Positions 54,001 through 62,156 are shown, counted from the first letter of the stretch. The stretch: DNA of 64,000 bases from Bacillus methanolicus (GCF_008764295.1 NZ_VTQX01000010.1:58876-122875), one strand, 5' to 3'. Made by a program: numbers and translations. The notes: generated from the sequence alone by a model not told the origin.

Positions 54001-55566
54001 GCCAATAATCGTTCTTGTTGAAAAATGCTCAGACTCCCGATCGCGGTCAATTGCTGGGTTCGTTACAACAGCGACACTTTCTTTAATAAAATCAGCAACG
54101 TTTTTACGATTTGGATTGATCGCGGCCAAAGGTGAATCATGTCCAAGTGAACGGATCGGTTCAACACCCTTTTCCGCCATTTGCTCAATTAATTGAATAT
54201 GATCCCTTTCCCAGCCGAATGCTTTATACTGACCGTTATGAATCTTCGTCGGATAGGTTACGCTTACGGTTTTATCAAGTTTTGGAACAGTGAGGCGTTT
54301 TCTTGCATCTGTGATGTCCGCTCTTGTTGAAAATCTCTCGTAAACAGTAGCCTGATATTGATCATGCTCATAGACTTTTAATAGATCGCCATCCCACTTC
54401 AGTCCAACCTTTTCTCCTGGTGCAAGTGGCTTTGGCTCATTTACATATTCACTTGAAGGAATAATTCCTGGTTCAGAAGAGAACAGATAGGAACTTTCTG
54501 TCTCAAGCATCCAAAGCGGGCGCAAACCTAATGCATCGACACTGAAGACAGCTTCGTCACCAAAGCGGGAGATAATGCCTGCCGGACCTTGAGCGAAATG
54601 TCCCCATGCTTCACGCATGTAACTATATAAATCTTGAAGATGCTTTGGATATGCTTTAATTTCATTAATAATCGGTGGAAAAAGTAAATCTAATGCTTCA
54701 AATAAAGAGTAGCCATCACGACAAATAAGCGTCTCAATCGTTCTGCTTAAATCTTGTGAATCACTGCCATCCTTAACAAGAGGAACACCGATCATTTTTG
54801 CTTCATCACGAAGTTTAGCAATGGTATTAATTTCACCGTTGTGACCAAGTACACTAAACGGCTGAACACGATTAAAGCTGGACAATGTGTTCGTAGAGTA
54901 GCGATTATGCCCTAATGTCATTGTTGAAGCAACGAGTGGGTTTGCAAGATCGTTATAATACTTTGGTAAAATATCACCGGCACCCATTACTTTATAAACG
55001 GCATGATATTGGCTTAATGAAGCAACATGGATGTGATCGTTCTTTTCTATTTCTACAGTTAGTTCAAATAGTTTTTTTGAAAGCTCTTGTCCCGTTACAT
55101 CACTTTTGAGGGCAACTTGCCAAAACACAGGATTTTCTTGGATTGCAATGGGCCCTAAAGCAGAAGAATTACTTTCTTCAGTTGACTCAAATAAAATTTC
55201 CAAGTGAGCTTTTTCCAATTTTGAAATCAAATCTTCTTTTAGAGCTTGCGGCTGTTCTTTTCTATTAATAAAGATATGTCCGACTACAAATCCAGCTTGA
55301 TCAACCACTTCTGTGTTTAGACCAACCTTTTCTAATTTTTCTTTCCAAAGTGTACGTGGAATGTCGATGTGAATTCCTACCCCATCACCTTCGCCATTAA
55401 TGAAACCAGCACGGTGATTCATTGTCACGAGGGCATTAATACAATTAAATATATTTTCACGGGTAGGGGTATTGGTTTTTTCCATTGAGGCCACAATTCC
55501 GCAAGCATCATGTTCTTGGCGGTAAAATTCATTAAATTGTGAGGGGCTCCAGTGTTGATTTGTCAT
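51094..55566 (-). CDS. gltB: Glutamate synthase large subunit (solitary)
   Basis: A 1490-aa flavoprotein that makes glutamate from glutamine and 2-oxoglutarate. The N-terminal class II glutamine amidotransferase uses Cys22 (EHDACGIVASM) after a 21-residue propeptide. The central domain is followed by the FMN synthase domain (GEGGEIKDMLGKYPKTRGQQ; PGEGGHLPGSKV), the [3Fe-4S] cluster C-x5-C-x4-C around residue 1080 (CTTCRGCHLDTC) and the C-terminal beta-helix domain. No small-subunit gene is adjacent, so it works with a distant NADPH subunit or with ferredoxin. It has a structured leader and a cre site upstream. The Bacillus subtilis large subunit is named gltA, so symbol usage differs. Confidence 0.93.
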   Translation of the reverse strand: MTNQHWSPSQFNEFYRQEHDACGIVASMEKTNTPTRENIFNCINALVTMNHRAGFINGEGDGVGIHIDIPRTLWKEKLEKVGLNTEVVDQAGFVVGHIFINRKEQPQALKEDLISKLEKAHLEILFESTEESNSSALGPIAIQENPVFWQVALKSDVTGQELSKKLFELTVEIEKNDHIHVASLSQYHAVYKVMGAGDILPKYYNDLANPLVASTMTLGHNRYSTNTLSSFNRVQPFSVLGHNGEINTIAKLRDEAKMIGVPLVKDGSDSQDLSRTIETLICRDGYSLFEALDLLFPPIINEIKAYPKHLQDLYSYMREAWGHFAQGPAGIISRFGDEAVFSVDALGLRPLWMLETESSYLFSSEPGIIPSSEYVNEPKPLAPGEKVGLKWDGDLLKVYEHDQYQATVYERFSTRADITDARKRLTVPKLDKTVSVTYPTKIHNGQYKAFGWERDHIQLIEQMAEKGVEPIRSLGHDSPLAAINPNRKNVADFIKESVAVVTNPAIDRDRESEHFSTRTIIGERPSLFAKKLPGTLVELPTPLLIEGAAGYECSLEINQPSYDQVTALFQKENLVSYLSMTMDKNETVEAAITRLQAEAVTAVKDGKTLIVLDDSQAHINDSLWLDPHLVTSAVDQALVKEELRRNCSILLRSASIRSLHDIIVAFGLGSDLISPYYMFMTVFDESIKPIVNLYSALTKGLEKVISTIGIHELRGYGRLFSAIGLNEEVANVLNIVNFFGSRELAYNFESMKNDALERAADYQNEKERVGKSFNLFPRIWKAIGDVASTGDYSAYKEKISEQEEQNPTTIRHLTDLKTSASGISASDVDISVGEHSLPFVISSMSFGSQNEIAFRAYAEGADRLNMISLNGEGGEIKDMLGKYPKTRGQQVASGRFGVNAELLNSSNLLEIKIGQGAKPGEGGHLPGSKVTEKIAEARNATIGSDLISPSNNHDIYSIEDLAQMIHELKTANDKAKVSVKVPVVPNIGTIAVGIAKAGADIITLSGFDGGTGAARIHALQYVGLPVEIGVKAAHNALLEAGIRDQVELWADGGIKSAKDVIKVMLLGANRVGFGTLSMIAIGCTTCRGCHLDTCHVGIATQIESEAQAKDHGLRRFVPRQFDLAVQGIINLFTAFGNELKELTASLGFKNLQDIVGRSDLLQQAKGTEQLDLTYLLKTLDIGQFGQKEAAAATEAAQLQMAVGAEFLDSNVGELQQSREYHSITSEQRVLGSRVSCHRVRGRLDGSYKALPAVELKYKNGSIPGNGLGAYNSEGIKIEVSGGSQDGTGKTSFGGQILIFKSKGKNGQYYNGSVGKGFGYGAQQGLLVAQGNADARAGIRLSGADMIIGGQVKNAIPAKENGNIGSRANIKGFAFEYMTNGRGLVLGDPGPWICAGMTGGVVYLRHQPELGLTKEAIQRRIAKGAKVTVSALSEKGVSDVVELLSQYIDMLKAQGQDEEANKLTLLLQDPEEHFVQVVPVKEQADPSVSTE

Positions 55567-55572
55567 AACTTA

Positions 55573-55611
55573 GGCTTTAAAAAGGCTCTGCCTTAAAGCC
55601 GTTCACCTCCT
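55573..55611 (-). promoter_or_regulatory. Ribosome-binding site separated from the gltB start by a hairpin
   Basis: The only good site, AGGAGGTGAAC (55601-55611), is about 35 bp from ATG 55566. Between them GGCTTTAAGGC/GCCTTTTTAAAGCC (55573-55600) folds into a hairpin whose removal brings the site to a normal distance. An in-frame stop just before the ATG excludes an upstream start. The hairpin also ends in a T-rich stretch, so it may double as a weak terminator. Confidence 0.6.
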
Positions 55612-55626
55612 AAAATTTCATAATTA

Positions 55627-55709
55627 GATTGACGAGCTGGACAAGCCAGCGATTGGGATCTTATGTATGGGACATACGTTTTACCAATCTGGAAAAATAT
55701 TCGTCAATC
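55627..55709 (-). promoter_or_regulatory. Structured leader RNA candidate (three-way junction) upstream of gltB
   Basis: On the minus strand a 9-bp closing stem GATTGACGA/TCGTCAATC (55701-55709 with 55627-55635) encloses two helices: GATTGG/CCAATC with an inner GTATG/CATAC hairpin, and GCTGG/CCAGC. A closed three-helix junction upstream of a regulated gene is riboswitch-like, but I do not recognise a known class. It could also be a palindromic DNA element. Confidence 0.45.
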
Positions 55710-55991
55710 CAATGGCTTTAATATTGAGTGGAAAATTGAAGGTAGCTTCCCTATCATTCTAGAATAATAGAAGATAAAGTCGGCTTTATAGAAAACTATT
55801 GGGGAAGAGCTCGAAAGATGAAACTCTATCTCTTAATTATGTGAGATTATTTGACAAAAAATAACCACACTTAAAGAAGCCAAATAGTAATACCAGTGTA
55901 TCATAAGAATTTTCAGAAATCAATTATTTATACATAAACATGGATATGTTTTTTGAAATAAATGGGAAGAAATTACCACAAAACCTTATAA

Positions 55992-56005
55992 TGTAACCGT
56001 TTACA
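55992..56005. promoter_or_regulatory. Perfect cre site (CcpA) upstream of gltB
   Basis: TGTAACCGTTTACA fits the consensus TGWAANCGNTNWCA at every position on both strands. It lies between the hemL terminator and the gltB leader, so gltB is the only likely target. A distance of about 430 bp to the start suggests a long leader. Confidence 0.75.
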
Positions 56006-56020
56006 ATGAATATGATCTAT

Positions 56021-56046
56021 AAAAAAGGAGCCTTATTGGGCTCCTT
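56021..56046 (-). terminator. Intrinsic terminator of hemL
   Basis: AAGGAGCC/GGCTCCTT (56025-56032 with 56039-56046), followed on the minus strand by TTTTTT. Confidence 0.85.
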
Positions 56047-56079
56047 GATGCATAAAATATGAATATTTATGCTCGTTTT

Positions 56080-57378
56080 TTAAGCGTTAGCAGACAGTTC
56101 CTGAAAAGCTTGATCGACAGCATGGAGAGTGGCTTCAATATCTTCTGTCGTATGAGCGATCGTGACAAACCATGCTTCATACTTGGATGGTGCAAGATTA
56201 ATGCCTTGCTGAAGCATGAGCTTAAAGAACTTGGCAAACATTTCACCGTCTGTGTTTTCGGCTTGCTCATAGTTTTCAACTTTCACATCTGTGAAATAAA
56301 CTGTTAGAGCCCCTTTTAGGCGATTTATTGTTATCGGAATTCGGTGTTCTCGTGCTGATTTTGTGATACCCTCTTCAAGCATGGCACCAAGCTTGTCCAA
56401 ATAATCGTAAACCCCGTCTTGTTTTAAAACTTCTAGGCAAGCGATGCCAGATAAGATCGAGGCGGGGTTTCCAGCCATAGTTCCTGCTTGGTAGGCTGGA
56501 CCAAGGGGAGCCACACTTTCCATTATTTCTTTCTTTCCGCCATAGGCACCGATTGGAAGTCCGCCGCCAATAATTTTTCCCATCGCTGTTAAATCAGGCT
56601 GAATTCCCAACATATCCTGTGCTCCTCCGTACATAAAGCGGAAAGCAGTAATCACTTCATCGTAAATCACAAGGGCCCCGGCTTTATGGGCAAGGTCATT
56701 CACTTGTTGTAAAAATCCATCTTTGGGCTCGACAATGCCGAAGTTGCCAACAATTGGCTCAACGAGAACCCCAGCAATTTGGTCGCCCCATTTATTCAAT
56801 GCTTCTTTAAATGGTTCGATATCATTGAAAGGAACGGTTATTACTTCTTGTGCAATGCTTTGCGGGACACCAGCAGAATCTGGTGTGCCTAGTGTAGAAG
56901 GGCCCGAACCTGCTGCGACAAGAACAAGATCGGAATGTCCATGATAGCATCCAGTGAATTTAATGATTTTATCCCTGCCTGTATAGGCGCGAGCAACACG
57001 GATTGTGGTCATAACCGCTTCGGTGCCAGAATTAACAAAACGAACTTTCTCAAGATTAGGCATTGCTTCACGAAGCATTTTGGCAAACTTGACTTCGTGT
57101 GGTGTGGGTGTTCCATATAACACTCCAGTTTCGGCTGCTCTTTTAATCGCTTCTGTTATATGTGGATGAGCATGACCTGTTATGATTGGACCGTATGCAG
57201 CTAAATAGTCGATATATTGATTGCCGTCGACATCCCAAAAATAGGCACCGCTTGCCCGTTCCATTGCGATTGGAGACCCGCCGCCAACCGCTTTGTAGGA
57301 GCGGGAAGGGCTATTAACTCCACCTACTATGTATTCCAACGCTTCCTCATGAAGACGTTCTGAATTTGTAAACTTCAT
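56080..57378 (-). CDS. hemL: Glutamate-1-semialdehyde 2,1-aminomutase (GsaB type)
   Basis: A 432-aa PLP enzyme that converts glutamate-1-semialdehyde to 5-aminolevulinate for haem synthesis. Class III aminotransferase marks: [15 protein letters not shown] at the N-terminus, [37 protein letters not shown], and the PLP-lysine segment [19 protein letters not shown]. The context with bcp-perR-ygzB corresponds to gsaB, the second aminomutase gene of Bacillus subtilis. Start ATG 57378 with AGGAGG. Terminator at 56021. Confidence 0.93.
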   Translation of the reverse strand: MKFTNSERLHEEALEYIVGGVNSPSRSYKAVGGGSPIAMERASGAYFWDVDGNQYIDYLAAYGPIITGHAHPHITEAIKRAAETGVLYGTPTPHEVKFAKMLREAMPNLEKVRFVNSGTEAVMTTIRVARAYTGRDKIIKFTGCYHGHSDLVLVAAGSGPSTLGTPDSAGVPQSIAQEVITVPFNDIEPFKEALNKWGDQIAGVLVEPIVGNFGIVEPKDGFLQQVNDLAHKAGALVIYDEVITAFRFMYGGAQDMLGIQPDLTAMGKIIGGGLPIGAYGGKKEIMESVAPLGPAYQAGTMAGNPASILSGIACLEVLKQDGVYDYLDKLGAMLEEGITKSAREHRIPITINRLKGALTVYFTDVKVENYEQAENTDGEMFAKFFKLMLQQGINLAPSKYEAWFVTIAHTTEDIEATLHAVDQAFQELSANA

Positions 57379-57530
57379 AAAAATCCTCCTAATCCTTTCA
57401 TTAAAACTACCTAATATATTTTAGCACTTGTGTTGCTATTAATGGAAGCAAGCGAAAAAAACTGGTCGCCTTTTATCCTTTCCAGTTAGGAGTGAGATAG
57501 ATAGCATTCGTTTCTGCCGTGAGCGCTAAA

Positions 57531-57605
57531 GGGGGAGTTTCCACGGTGAAATTTTTCATCGAAAAACTCCCCTTAAGGCAGACAGAGTGTTTGCCTTAAG
57601 GGGAG
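57531..57605 (-). terminator. Terminator after the glutathione peroxidase gene with an alternative partner arm
   Basis: A 14-bp perfect stem CTCCCCTTAAGGCA/TGCCTTAAGGGGAG (57567-57580 with 57592-57605), followed on the minus strand by TTTTT, is a strong terminator. A third arm, GGGGGAGTTT (57531-57540), can pair with AAACTCCCC, giving a competing fold. Confidence 0.8.
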
Positions 57606-57647
57606 CACTTTTATTTAAAGTTTGCCTGCTAGGCAGTCTTCGAAAGT

Positions 57648-58127
57648 TTAAGCGAACAGCTTTGCTAAATCTTTTTCAATTTGGCTTGGCTCAGTTGTAG
57701 GAGCGTAGCGTTCAACGACTTGACCAGTTTGATCAACGAGAAATTTAGTGAAATTCCATTTAATATTCTTCGATAACACTCCTTTTTTCTCTTCTTTTAA
57801 AAATGTGAAAAGAGGGTCTGCATTTTCACCATTTACATCGATTTTTGCGAACATTGGGAAGGTAACACCATAATTTTTTTGGCAAAATTGGAGGGTTTCA
57901 TCGATCTGAGCAAATTCCTGATTGTTAAATTGGTCGCAAGGGAAGCCCAAAATCACGAAGTCTTGGTCGGCAAATTTATCGTATAGCTCTTGCAGCCCTT
58001 TAAACTGAGGAGTTAATCCGCATTTACTTGCCGTGTTTACAATGAGCAATACTTTGCCTGAGTAATCTTTTAACGACTTTTCTGTTCCGTCTGTCATTTT
58101 GACATGAAAATCATATACTGTTTTCAT
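57648..58127 (-). CDS. Glutathione peroxidase-family thiol peroxidase (BsaA-like)
   Basis: A 159-aa thioredoxin-fold peroxidase. Catalytic Cys36 is in NTASKCGLTPQFKGLQELY (where animal enzymes have selenocysteine), with Gln in GFPCDQFNNQEF (second Cys) and Trp in IKWNFTKFLVD. Reduces peroxides, probably with thioredoxin in Bacilli. The start is ATG 58127 behind GGGAGG; the open frame to 58202 has no site. No selenocysteine signal. Clustered with bcp and perR as oxidative-stress genes. Confidence 0.92.
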   Translation of the reverse strand: MKTVYDFHVKMTDGTEKSLKDYSGKVLLIVNTASKCGLTPQFKGLQELYDKFADQDFVILGFPCDQFNNQEFAQIDETLQFCQKNYGVTFPMFAKIDVNGENADPLFTFLKEEKKGVLSKNIKWNFTKFLVDQTGQVVERYAPTTEPSQIEKDLAKLFA

Positions 58128-58309
58128 TTTAAACCTCCCGAAATTTCTTATTTTCATTTTAACACGAGTGCTCGACTTTTGCGTACAATTGGAAACGTTC
58201 AATAGAAGCAGTTTCCCTTCATTTGCAGTGTGTAGACAAGCTGTTCTATAAAACAGTGATTTGACGTATATATGAAAGAAACATGCTTTATTTTTGTAAA
58301 GGTAAAAGA

Positions 58310-58406
58310 TTTTTGACTTAACTTGTGTGAAGCGGCGATTTTACTCGCCATTTAGTGATGATCGGTGCATGAAGCAAATGGGGGAAACATCAATACCGAC
58401 AGATAG
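58310..58406. repeat. Palindromic element, copy E (degenerate)
   Basis: ATCAATACCGACA (58389-58401) is identical to 13 bases near the right end of copy A (9107-9119). Upstream, TTGTGTGAA and GCATGAAGC also echo copy A. The terminal AACAAAGC is altered, so this is an old copy. Confidence 0.45.
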
Positions 58407-58441
58407 TTAGATTCTTTGCAAGAAAAGAGGGGGTGGACCGG

Positions 58442-58846
58442 TTGATCTTTTACATATCGATTTTGATCATTGTGATTTGTGTTGTGAGTAGTATCCGACT
58501 TCTGTTTACCCCCTATAAAATAAAGGGAAAAAGGGTGTCTCTTGAGAATTTTTTATTCCTTGGAGCTATCTATGCTACCGTTATGGTTAGCTTTGGACTT
58601 CTATATGTTTTGCTAGAACTACACGATTTTGCTGTCTTGGATGATGGTTATATTCCGGTAGCCAATCGTTTTTTAACTCGCTTAGAAACAGGCCTTTACT
58701 TTAGCGCGATTACATTATTTTCCGTGGGCTACGGCGATATTGCGCCGATCGGAGTGGGGAGAATTATTGCTGTTATCGAAGCGTTGATCGGCTATACGAT
58801 TCCAGCTGCTTTTGTTGCCAGAACTGTGCTTGATCTAGATAAATAG
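58442..58846 (+). CDS. Two-helix potassium channel-like protein
   Basis: A 134-aa membrane protein with N-terminal hydrophobic helix (IFYISILIIVICVVSSIRLL), a second one (FLFLGAIYATVMVSFGLLYV) and a C-terminal pore unit: pore helix TRLETGLYFSAITLFSVGYG, with selectivity filter SVGYGD, then a final helix. One filter per chain implies a tetramer. The filter has Ser where TVGYG is usual. Start TTG 58442, eight bases after GAGGGGG; GTG 58433 overlaps that site. Ion selectivity is inferred. Confidence 0.85.
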   Translation: MIFYISILIIVICVVSSIRLLFTPYKIKGKRVSLENFLFLGAIYATVMVSFGLLYVLLELHDFAVLDDGYIPVANRFLTRLETGLYFSAITLFSVGYGDIAPIGVGRIIAVIEALIGYTIPAAFVARTVLDLDK

Positions 58847-58912
58847 TCTAATGCTTGTCTTTACTCCGCGGATTCGTTACGCTAATGGTAATAATGAAAC
58901 GGAGGGATAGCA

Positions 58913-59380
58913 ATGTCTATTGAACAAGGTCAATTAGCACCAGATTTTCAATTACCTGCAAGTGATGGTAGTATGGTCAAACTTTCGGATTTAAGAGGAA
59001 AAAATGTTGTTTTATATTTTTACCCGAAGGATATGACGCCAGGTTGTACGACAGAGGCGTGTGATTTCCGCGATCACCATCAAAATTTTACTGACGTCGA
59101 TGCGGTCATCTTAGGGGTAAGTCCTGATCCGATCGAACGGCATGAGAAATTTATTGAAAAGCATGGGCTTCCTTTTCTTCTTTTGGCAGATGAAGACCAT
59201 GAAGTTGCCGAAAAATATGGAGTTTGGAAATTAAAAAAGAATTTTGGTAAAGAATATATGGGAATTGAGCGGTCCACTTTTATTATTAACAAAGAGGGAA
59301 AAATTGCTAAATCATGGTTGAAGGTTAAAGTTAAAGGACATGTGGAGGAAACATTACAATTTGTGGAAGAAAATCTATAA
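58913..59380 (+). CDS. bcp: Thiol peroxidase Bcp (YgaF)
   Basis: A 155-aa atypical two-cysteine peroxiredoxin with peroxidatic Cys45 in YPKDMTPGCTTEACDFRDHH and resolving Cys50 five residues on. Reduces hydroperoxides with thioredoxin. Start ATG 58913 behind CGGAGGG. It precedes perR in the conserved order of Bacillus (ygaF-perR), here separated by two genes. Confidence 0.95.
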   Translation: MSIEQGQLAPDFQLPASDGSMVKLSDLRGKNVVLYFYPKDMTPGCTTEACDFRDHHQNFTDVDAVILGVSPDPIERHEKFIEKHGLPFLLLADEDHEVAEKYGVWKLKKNFGKEYMGIERSTFIINKEGKIAKSWLKVKVKGHVEETLQFVEENL

Positions 59381-59494
59381 ATAAGTTGTGGATCAGACCA
59401 AAGGATTCATAGTATGATTTCGATATAACGCATGCAGCGTTTGAATCATTTACTTAAATATTGGTCATGAATCCTCGGAAAGAGGATGTACTTG

Positions 59495-59529
59495 ATTGGC
59501 TACCAAATAAGTTGGGGCCAATTTTTTTA
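59495..59529 (+). terminator. Intrinsic terminator downstream of bcp
   Basis: ATTGGC/GCCAAT (59495-59500 with 59517-59522) followed by TTTTTT. A smaller TCCTC/GAGGA hairpin precedes it. The rest of 59381-59652 has no gene I can support. Confidence 0.65.
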
Positions 59530-59652
59530 TTTTTTTTGAGAAAAATGAAGTAATAACCGTTTCAAATACGTCTAATAATTATGAGACTGGAAAAAAGATG
59601 TCATAGAAGATGCAGCCCAATAACAAAACTTAGTCAAAGTAGGTGATGGATT

Positions 59653-60231
59653 TTGACAGAAAAAGAGATTTATATACTTCTTACAGATACAGGCACTTGG
59701 TTTTCAAAAATGATTAAAATGTATACGAGGTTTCCGTATAATCATGTTTCCATTGCCTTAGATCAAGGATTACAAAATATTTACAGTTTTGGGCGAAAAG
59801 TTTATACCAATCCGTTTTCAGGTGGCTTCGTGAAAGAACGTATGGATCAAGGTGTGTTTTTTCATAAAAAAGAAACGAAATGTGTGCTCTATAAATTAAC
59901 AGTCAATGAAGAGCAATTTAATGAGATTATCCAAATAATTTATCAATTTGAACGGTTCTCAGCAAATTATCGATACAATTTATTGGGGATTTTCGCGATT
60001 GCCCTTAATATGAAATTAAAACGAGATAATGCCTTTACCTGCTCACAATTTGTCGCAACCGTTTTGGGAATGAGTGGTTTGAAGCTGATGAAAAAAAGTC
60101 CTGAACTCATGAGACCGGATGATTTTGCTCTTATTCCAACATTAGAATTAATATATGAAGGAAAACTTCATGAATATCAAAATTATATTCAACCAGCTCC
60201 TTTCCCAGTAAGAAATGTTATCGGTGTTTAA
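59653..60231 (+). CDS. Permuted papain-like fold protein (YiiX/NlpC-P60 superfamily)
   Basis: A 192-aa protein. The likely catalytic His is in RFPYNHVSIALDQGL (about residue 31) and the Cys in AFTCSQFVATVLGMSG (about residue 135), the circularly permuted order of YiiX/YebB-like NlpC/P60 enzymes, acting on amide bonds. No signal peptide, so cytoplasmic. Start TTG 59653 with AGGTGATGG. Function uncertain; a long 3' region follows before a terminator. Confidence 0.75.
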   Translation: MTEKEIYILLTDTGTWFSKMIKMYTRFPYNHVSIALDQGLQNIYSFGRKVYTNPFSGGFVKERMDQGVFFHKKETKCVLYKLTVNEEQFNEIIQIIYQFERFSANYRYNLLGIFAIALNMKLKRDNAFTCSQFVATVLGMSGLKLMKKSPELMRPDDFALIPTLELIYEGKLHEYQNYIQPAPFPVRNVIGV

Positions 60232-60508
60232 TGAACTTATATCTTTATCATTTAATTTCAGGCTGCTTCCTTTGGGGCGGCTATTCTTAAGTATAGGTGA
60301 ATAAATTTGTGCGGAACAGGGCAAGCAGTTCCTTGAGAAAAAGTCAGGATATGCCATTTATAACGTAAAGAGTTGCTCGTAAAATTTATTTTTACAGTCT
60401 GTGCGGGTGTCCACGCATCTATTGAAGTGCTGAATATGATTGTATTAGGGCATACCTCCTCAGACAAATGTTTTATTTGACAGGTCACTTCGTTGGCCTG
60501 CTTTTTTT
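60232..60508 (+). ncRNA. Candidate small RNA or long structured 3' UTR
   Basis: About 275 bp after the papain-like gene without a convincing protein on either strand. It ends in a good plus-strand terminator (60481-60508). Inside are a CTGCTT/AAGCAG long-range pair and a C-rich CCTCCTC (about 60455) that could pair with ribosome-binding sites, as Gram-positive regulatory RNAs do. I do not recognise a known RNA family. A minus-strand frame (60258-60488) lacks a start site and is not called. Confidence 0.3.
60481..60508 (+). terminator. Intrinsic terminator of the 60.2-60.5 kb transcript
   Basis: CAGGTCA pairs with TTGGCCTG (60481-60487 with 60493-60500, one G-T pair) and is followed by seven T. 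Confidence 0.7.
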
Positions 60509-60575
60509 GTATATTTATCGACCATGATATTGTTAAAAAAGATTATAATAGAAGAAAAAAGAGGAGAGTGATCGA

Positions 60576-61526
60576 GTGAAGGTAGTATCATCTATTTTAC
60601 CTGACGAATCGATTCAAGAAATGATCCGTGCCAAGTTTCCAAACGTTCAATTTGAATTTTATAAAGGGATGAAACATGCTCAAACGAGCTTTCAAGATGC
60701 AGAAATCTTCATTACTTATGGCGAAGACTTGACTGAAGAGGATATTACGAAGGCTCAGAATTTAAACTGGATTATGGTCATGTCCGCAGGCCTTGATAAA
60801 ATGCCGCTGGCGGCTTGCCATAAAAAGGGGATTATCATCACGAACGCGCGCGGAGTACATAAGATACCGATGGCAGAGTATGCGCTGGGAATGATGCTTC
60901 AATATGTAAAACAAGCTAGAGTATTGTGGAGCAACGAACAAGAAGAAAAATGGGAACGCCGCGTTCCGATGGAAGAGCTTTGTGGAAAAACGATTCTTAT
61001 TTTAGGAGTAGGTGCGATTGGAGGAGAGATCGCGCGTCTTGCTAAAGCATTCAGAATGAATACAATCGGTGTAAATCGTACGGGAAATCCGGTTGAATTT
61101 GTAGATGAATTGTGTCAATTAGATGACATCTCTACAGTAGTGGGAAAAGCGGACTTCATTGTTTCTGTATTGCCAAGTACACCGGAAACCACTCATTTAC
61201 TAACATATGAGCACTTTAAGCTGATGAAAAATACGTCTGTCTTTATCAATATTGGGCGTGGTGACTTGGTTGAAGAAGACACTCTTTTTGAGGTTATGAA
61301 GAATAAAGAGATCGCCCACTTATTTTTAGATGTATTTGCAGTCGAACCTTTGCCAGAGGGACATCCGTTTTGGCAAATGGAACAAGTAACCGTTACACCG
61401 CATCTTTCGAGCCTGACAAAGAATTATTTACCAAGATCATTTGAAATATTTGAAAAAAACTTACATACATATAATAATAAAGGTAATAACATGATAAATC
61501 AGATTGATTTAACGCGAGGGTATTAG
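60576..61526 (+). CDS. D-2-hydroxyacid dehydrogenase family protein
   Basis: A 316-aa NAD-dependent oxidoreductase. The catalytic domain is split around a Rossmann domain (about 100-280) with GVGAIGGEIA (GxGxxG), the catalytic Arg region INIGRGDLVEE and the terminal PHLSSLT (His). It reduces 2-keto acids or oxidises D-2-hydroxy acids; specificity is not readable. Start GTG 60576 with GAGGAGAG. Followed by perR. Confidence 0.88.
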   Translation: MKVVSSILPDESIQEMIRAKFPNVQFEFYKGMKHAQTSFQDAEIFITYGEDLTEEDITKAQNLNWIMVMSAGLDKMPLAACHKKGIIITNARGVHKIPMAEYALGMMLQYVKQARVLWSNEQEEKWERRVPMEELCGKTILILGVGAIGGEIARLAKAFRMNTIGVNRTGNPVEFVDELCQLDDISTVVGKADFIVSVLPSTPETTHLLTYEHFKLMKNTSVFINIGRGDLVEEDTLFEVMKNKEIAHLFLDVFAVEPLPEGHPFWQMEQVTVTPHLSSLTKNYLPRSFEIFEKNLHTYNNKGNNMINQIDLTRGY

Positions 61527-61534
61527 TAGATATA

Positions 61535-61581
61535 TTGACAAATAGGGAACTTTACGAGTACACTAATTATAAATATTATAA
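61535..61581 (+). promoter_or_regulatory. perR promoter with Per box
   Basis: The -35 TTGACA (61535-61540) and -10 TACACT (61559-61564) are 18 bp apart. Immediately downstream, TTATAAATATTATAA (61567-61581) matches the Per box TTATAATNATTATAA at all but one position. This gives negative autoregulation of perR. Confidence 0.85.
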
Positions 61582-61616
61582 AGTAAGAATTTATACTAGA
61601 AAAGAGGTGCATGGCG

Positions 61617-62054
61617 GTGTCACATAGTGAATTAAAAGAAGCACTTGATACCTTAAAAGGAACTGGGGTTAGAATAACTCCACAACGTCATGCGATACTT
61701 GAGTATTTAATAAACTCAATGTCACATCCTACAGCTGATGATATTTATAAAGCATTGGAAGGCAAGTTTCCAAATATGAGTGTGGCAACGGTTTACAACA
61801 ATCTAAGAGTATTTCGTGAGGTTGGTCTTGTAAAAGAATTAACCTATGGGGATGCATCTAGCCGCTTTGATTTTATTACAACTAATCATTATCATGTTAT
61901 TTGTGAAGCTTGTGGGAAAATTGTCGACTTCCATTATCCAGGTTTGGATGAGGTTGAACATCTTGCTTCACACGTAACGGGCTTCAAGGTCAGTCATCAT
62001 CGGATGGAAGTATACGGTACCTGTCCTGACTGTTCAGCCAAAGAAGCTCATTAA
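61617..62054 (+). CDS. perR: Peroxide-sensing repressor PerR
   Basis: A 145-aa Fur-family repressor. Winged helix (residues 1-80; [20 protein letters not shown], then [11 protein letters not shown]) and a dimer domain with the regulatory metal ligands His37, Asp85, His91, His93 and Asp104, and structural zinc cysteines Cys96, Cys99, Cys136 and Cys139. His37 and His91 are oxidised by peroxide when iron is bound. The start is GTG 61617 ([10 protein letters not shown]), seven bases after GAGGTG; ATG 61611 is too close, and 145 aa equals the Bacillus subtilis protein. Confidence 0.96.
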   Translation: MSHSELKEALDTLKGTGVRITPQRHAILEYLINSMSHPTADDIYKALEGKFPNMSVATVYNNLRVFREVGLVKELTYGDASSRFDFITTNHYHVICEACGKIVDFHYPGLDEVEHLASHVTGFKVSHHRMEVYGTCPDCSAKEAH

Positions 62055-62086
62055 CTGATAGTACTTGCTATCAGTTATTTTTTTTG
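62052..62086 (+). terminator. Intrinsic terminator of perR
   Basis: TAACTGATAG/CTATCAGTTA (62052-62061 with 62068-62077), followed by T8; the stem starts inside the stop codon. Confidence 0.88.
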
Positions 62087-62129
62087 TTCTATTCGTGCAA
62101 AATTCAAGTTATAGAGGACGTTCAAAAAT

Positions 62130-62156
62130 GAAAAAACTCGGCAATTTCGCCGAGTT
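62130..62156 (-). terminator. Intrinsic terminator of ygzB
   Basis: AACTCGGC/GCCGAGTT (62135-62142 with 62149-62156), with a run of T on the minus strand. Confidence 0.85.

Noticed and set aside
58433..58846. Mechanosensitive or chloride channel
   Set aside because: The SVGYGD filter and pore helix are those of potassium channels.
60258..60488. Minus-strand frame of 76 codons
   Set aside because: No ribosome-binding site at its start, out of place between two plus-strand genes, and its composition is not protein-like; a plus-strand RNA is more likely.
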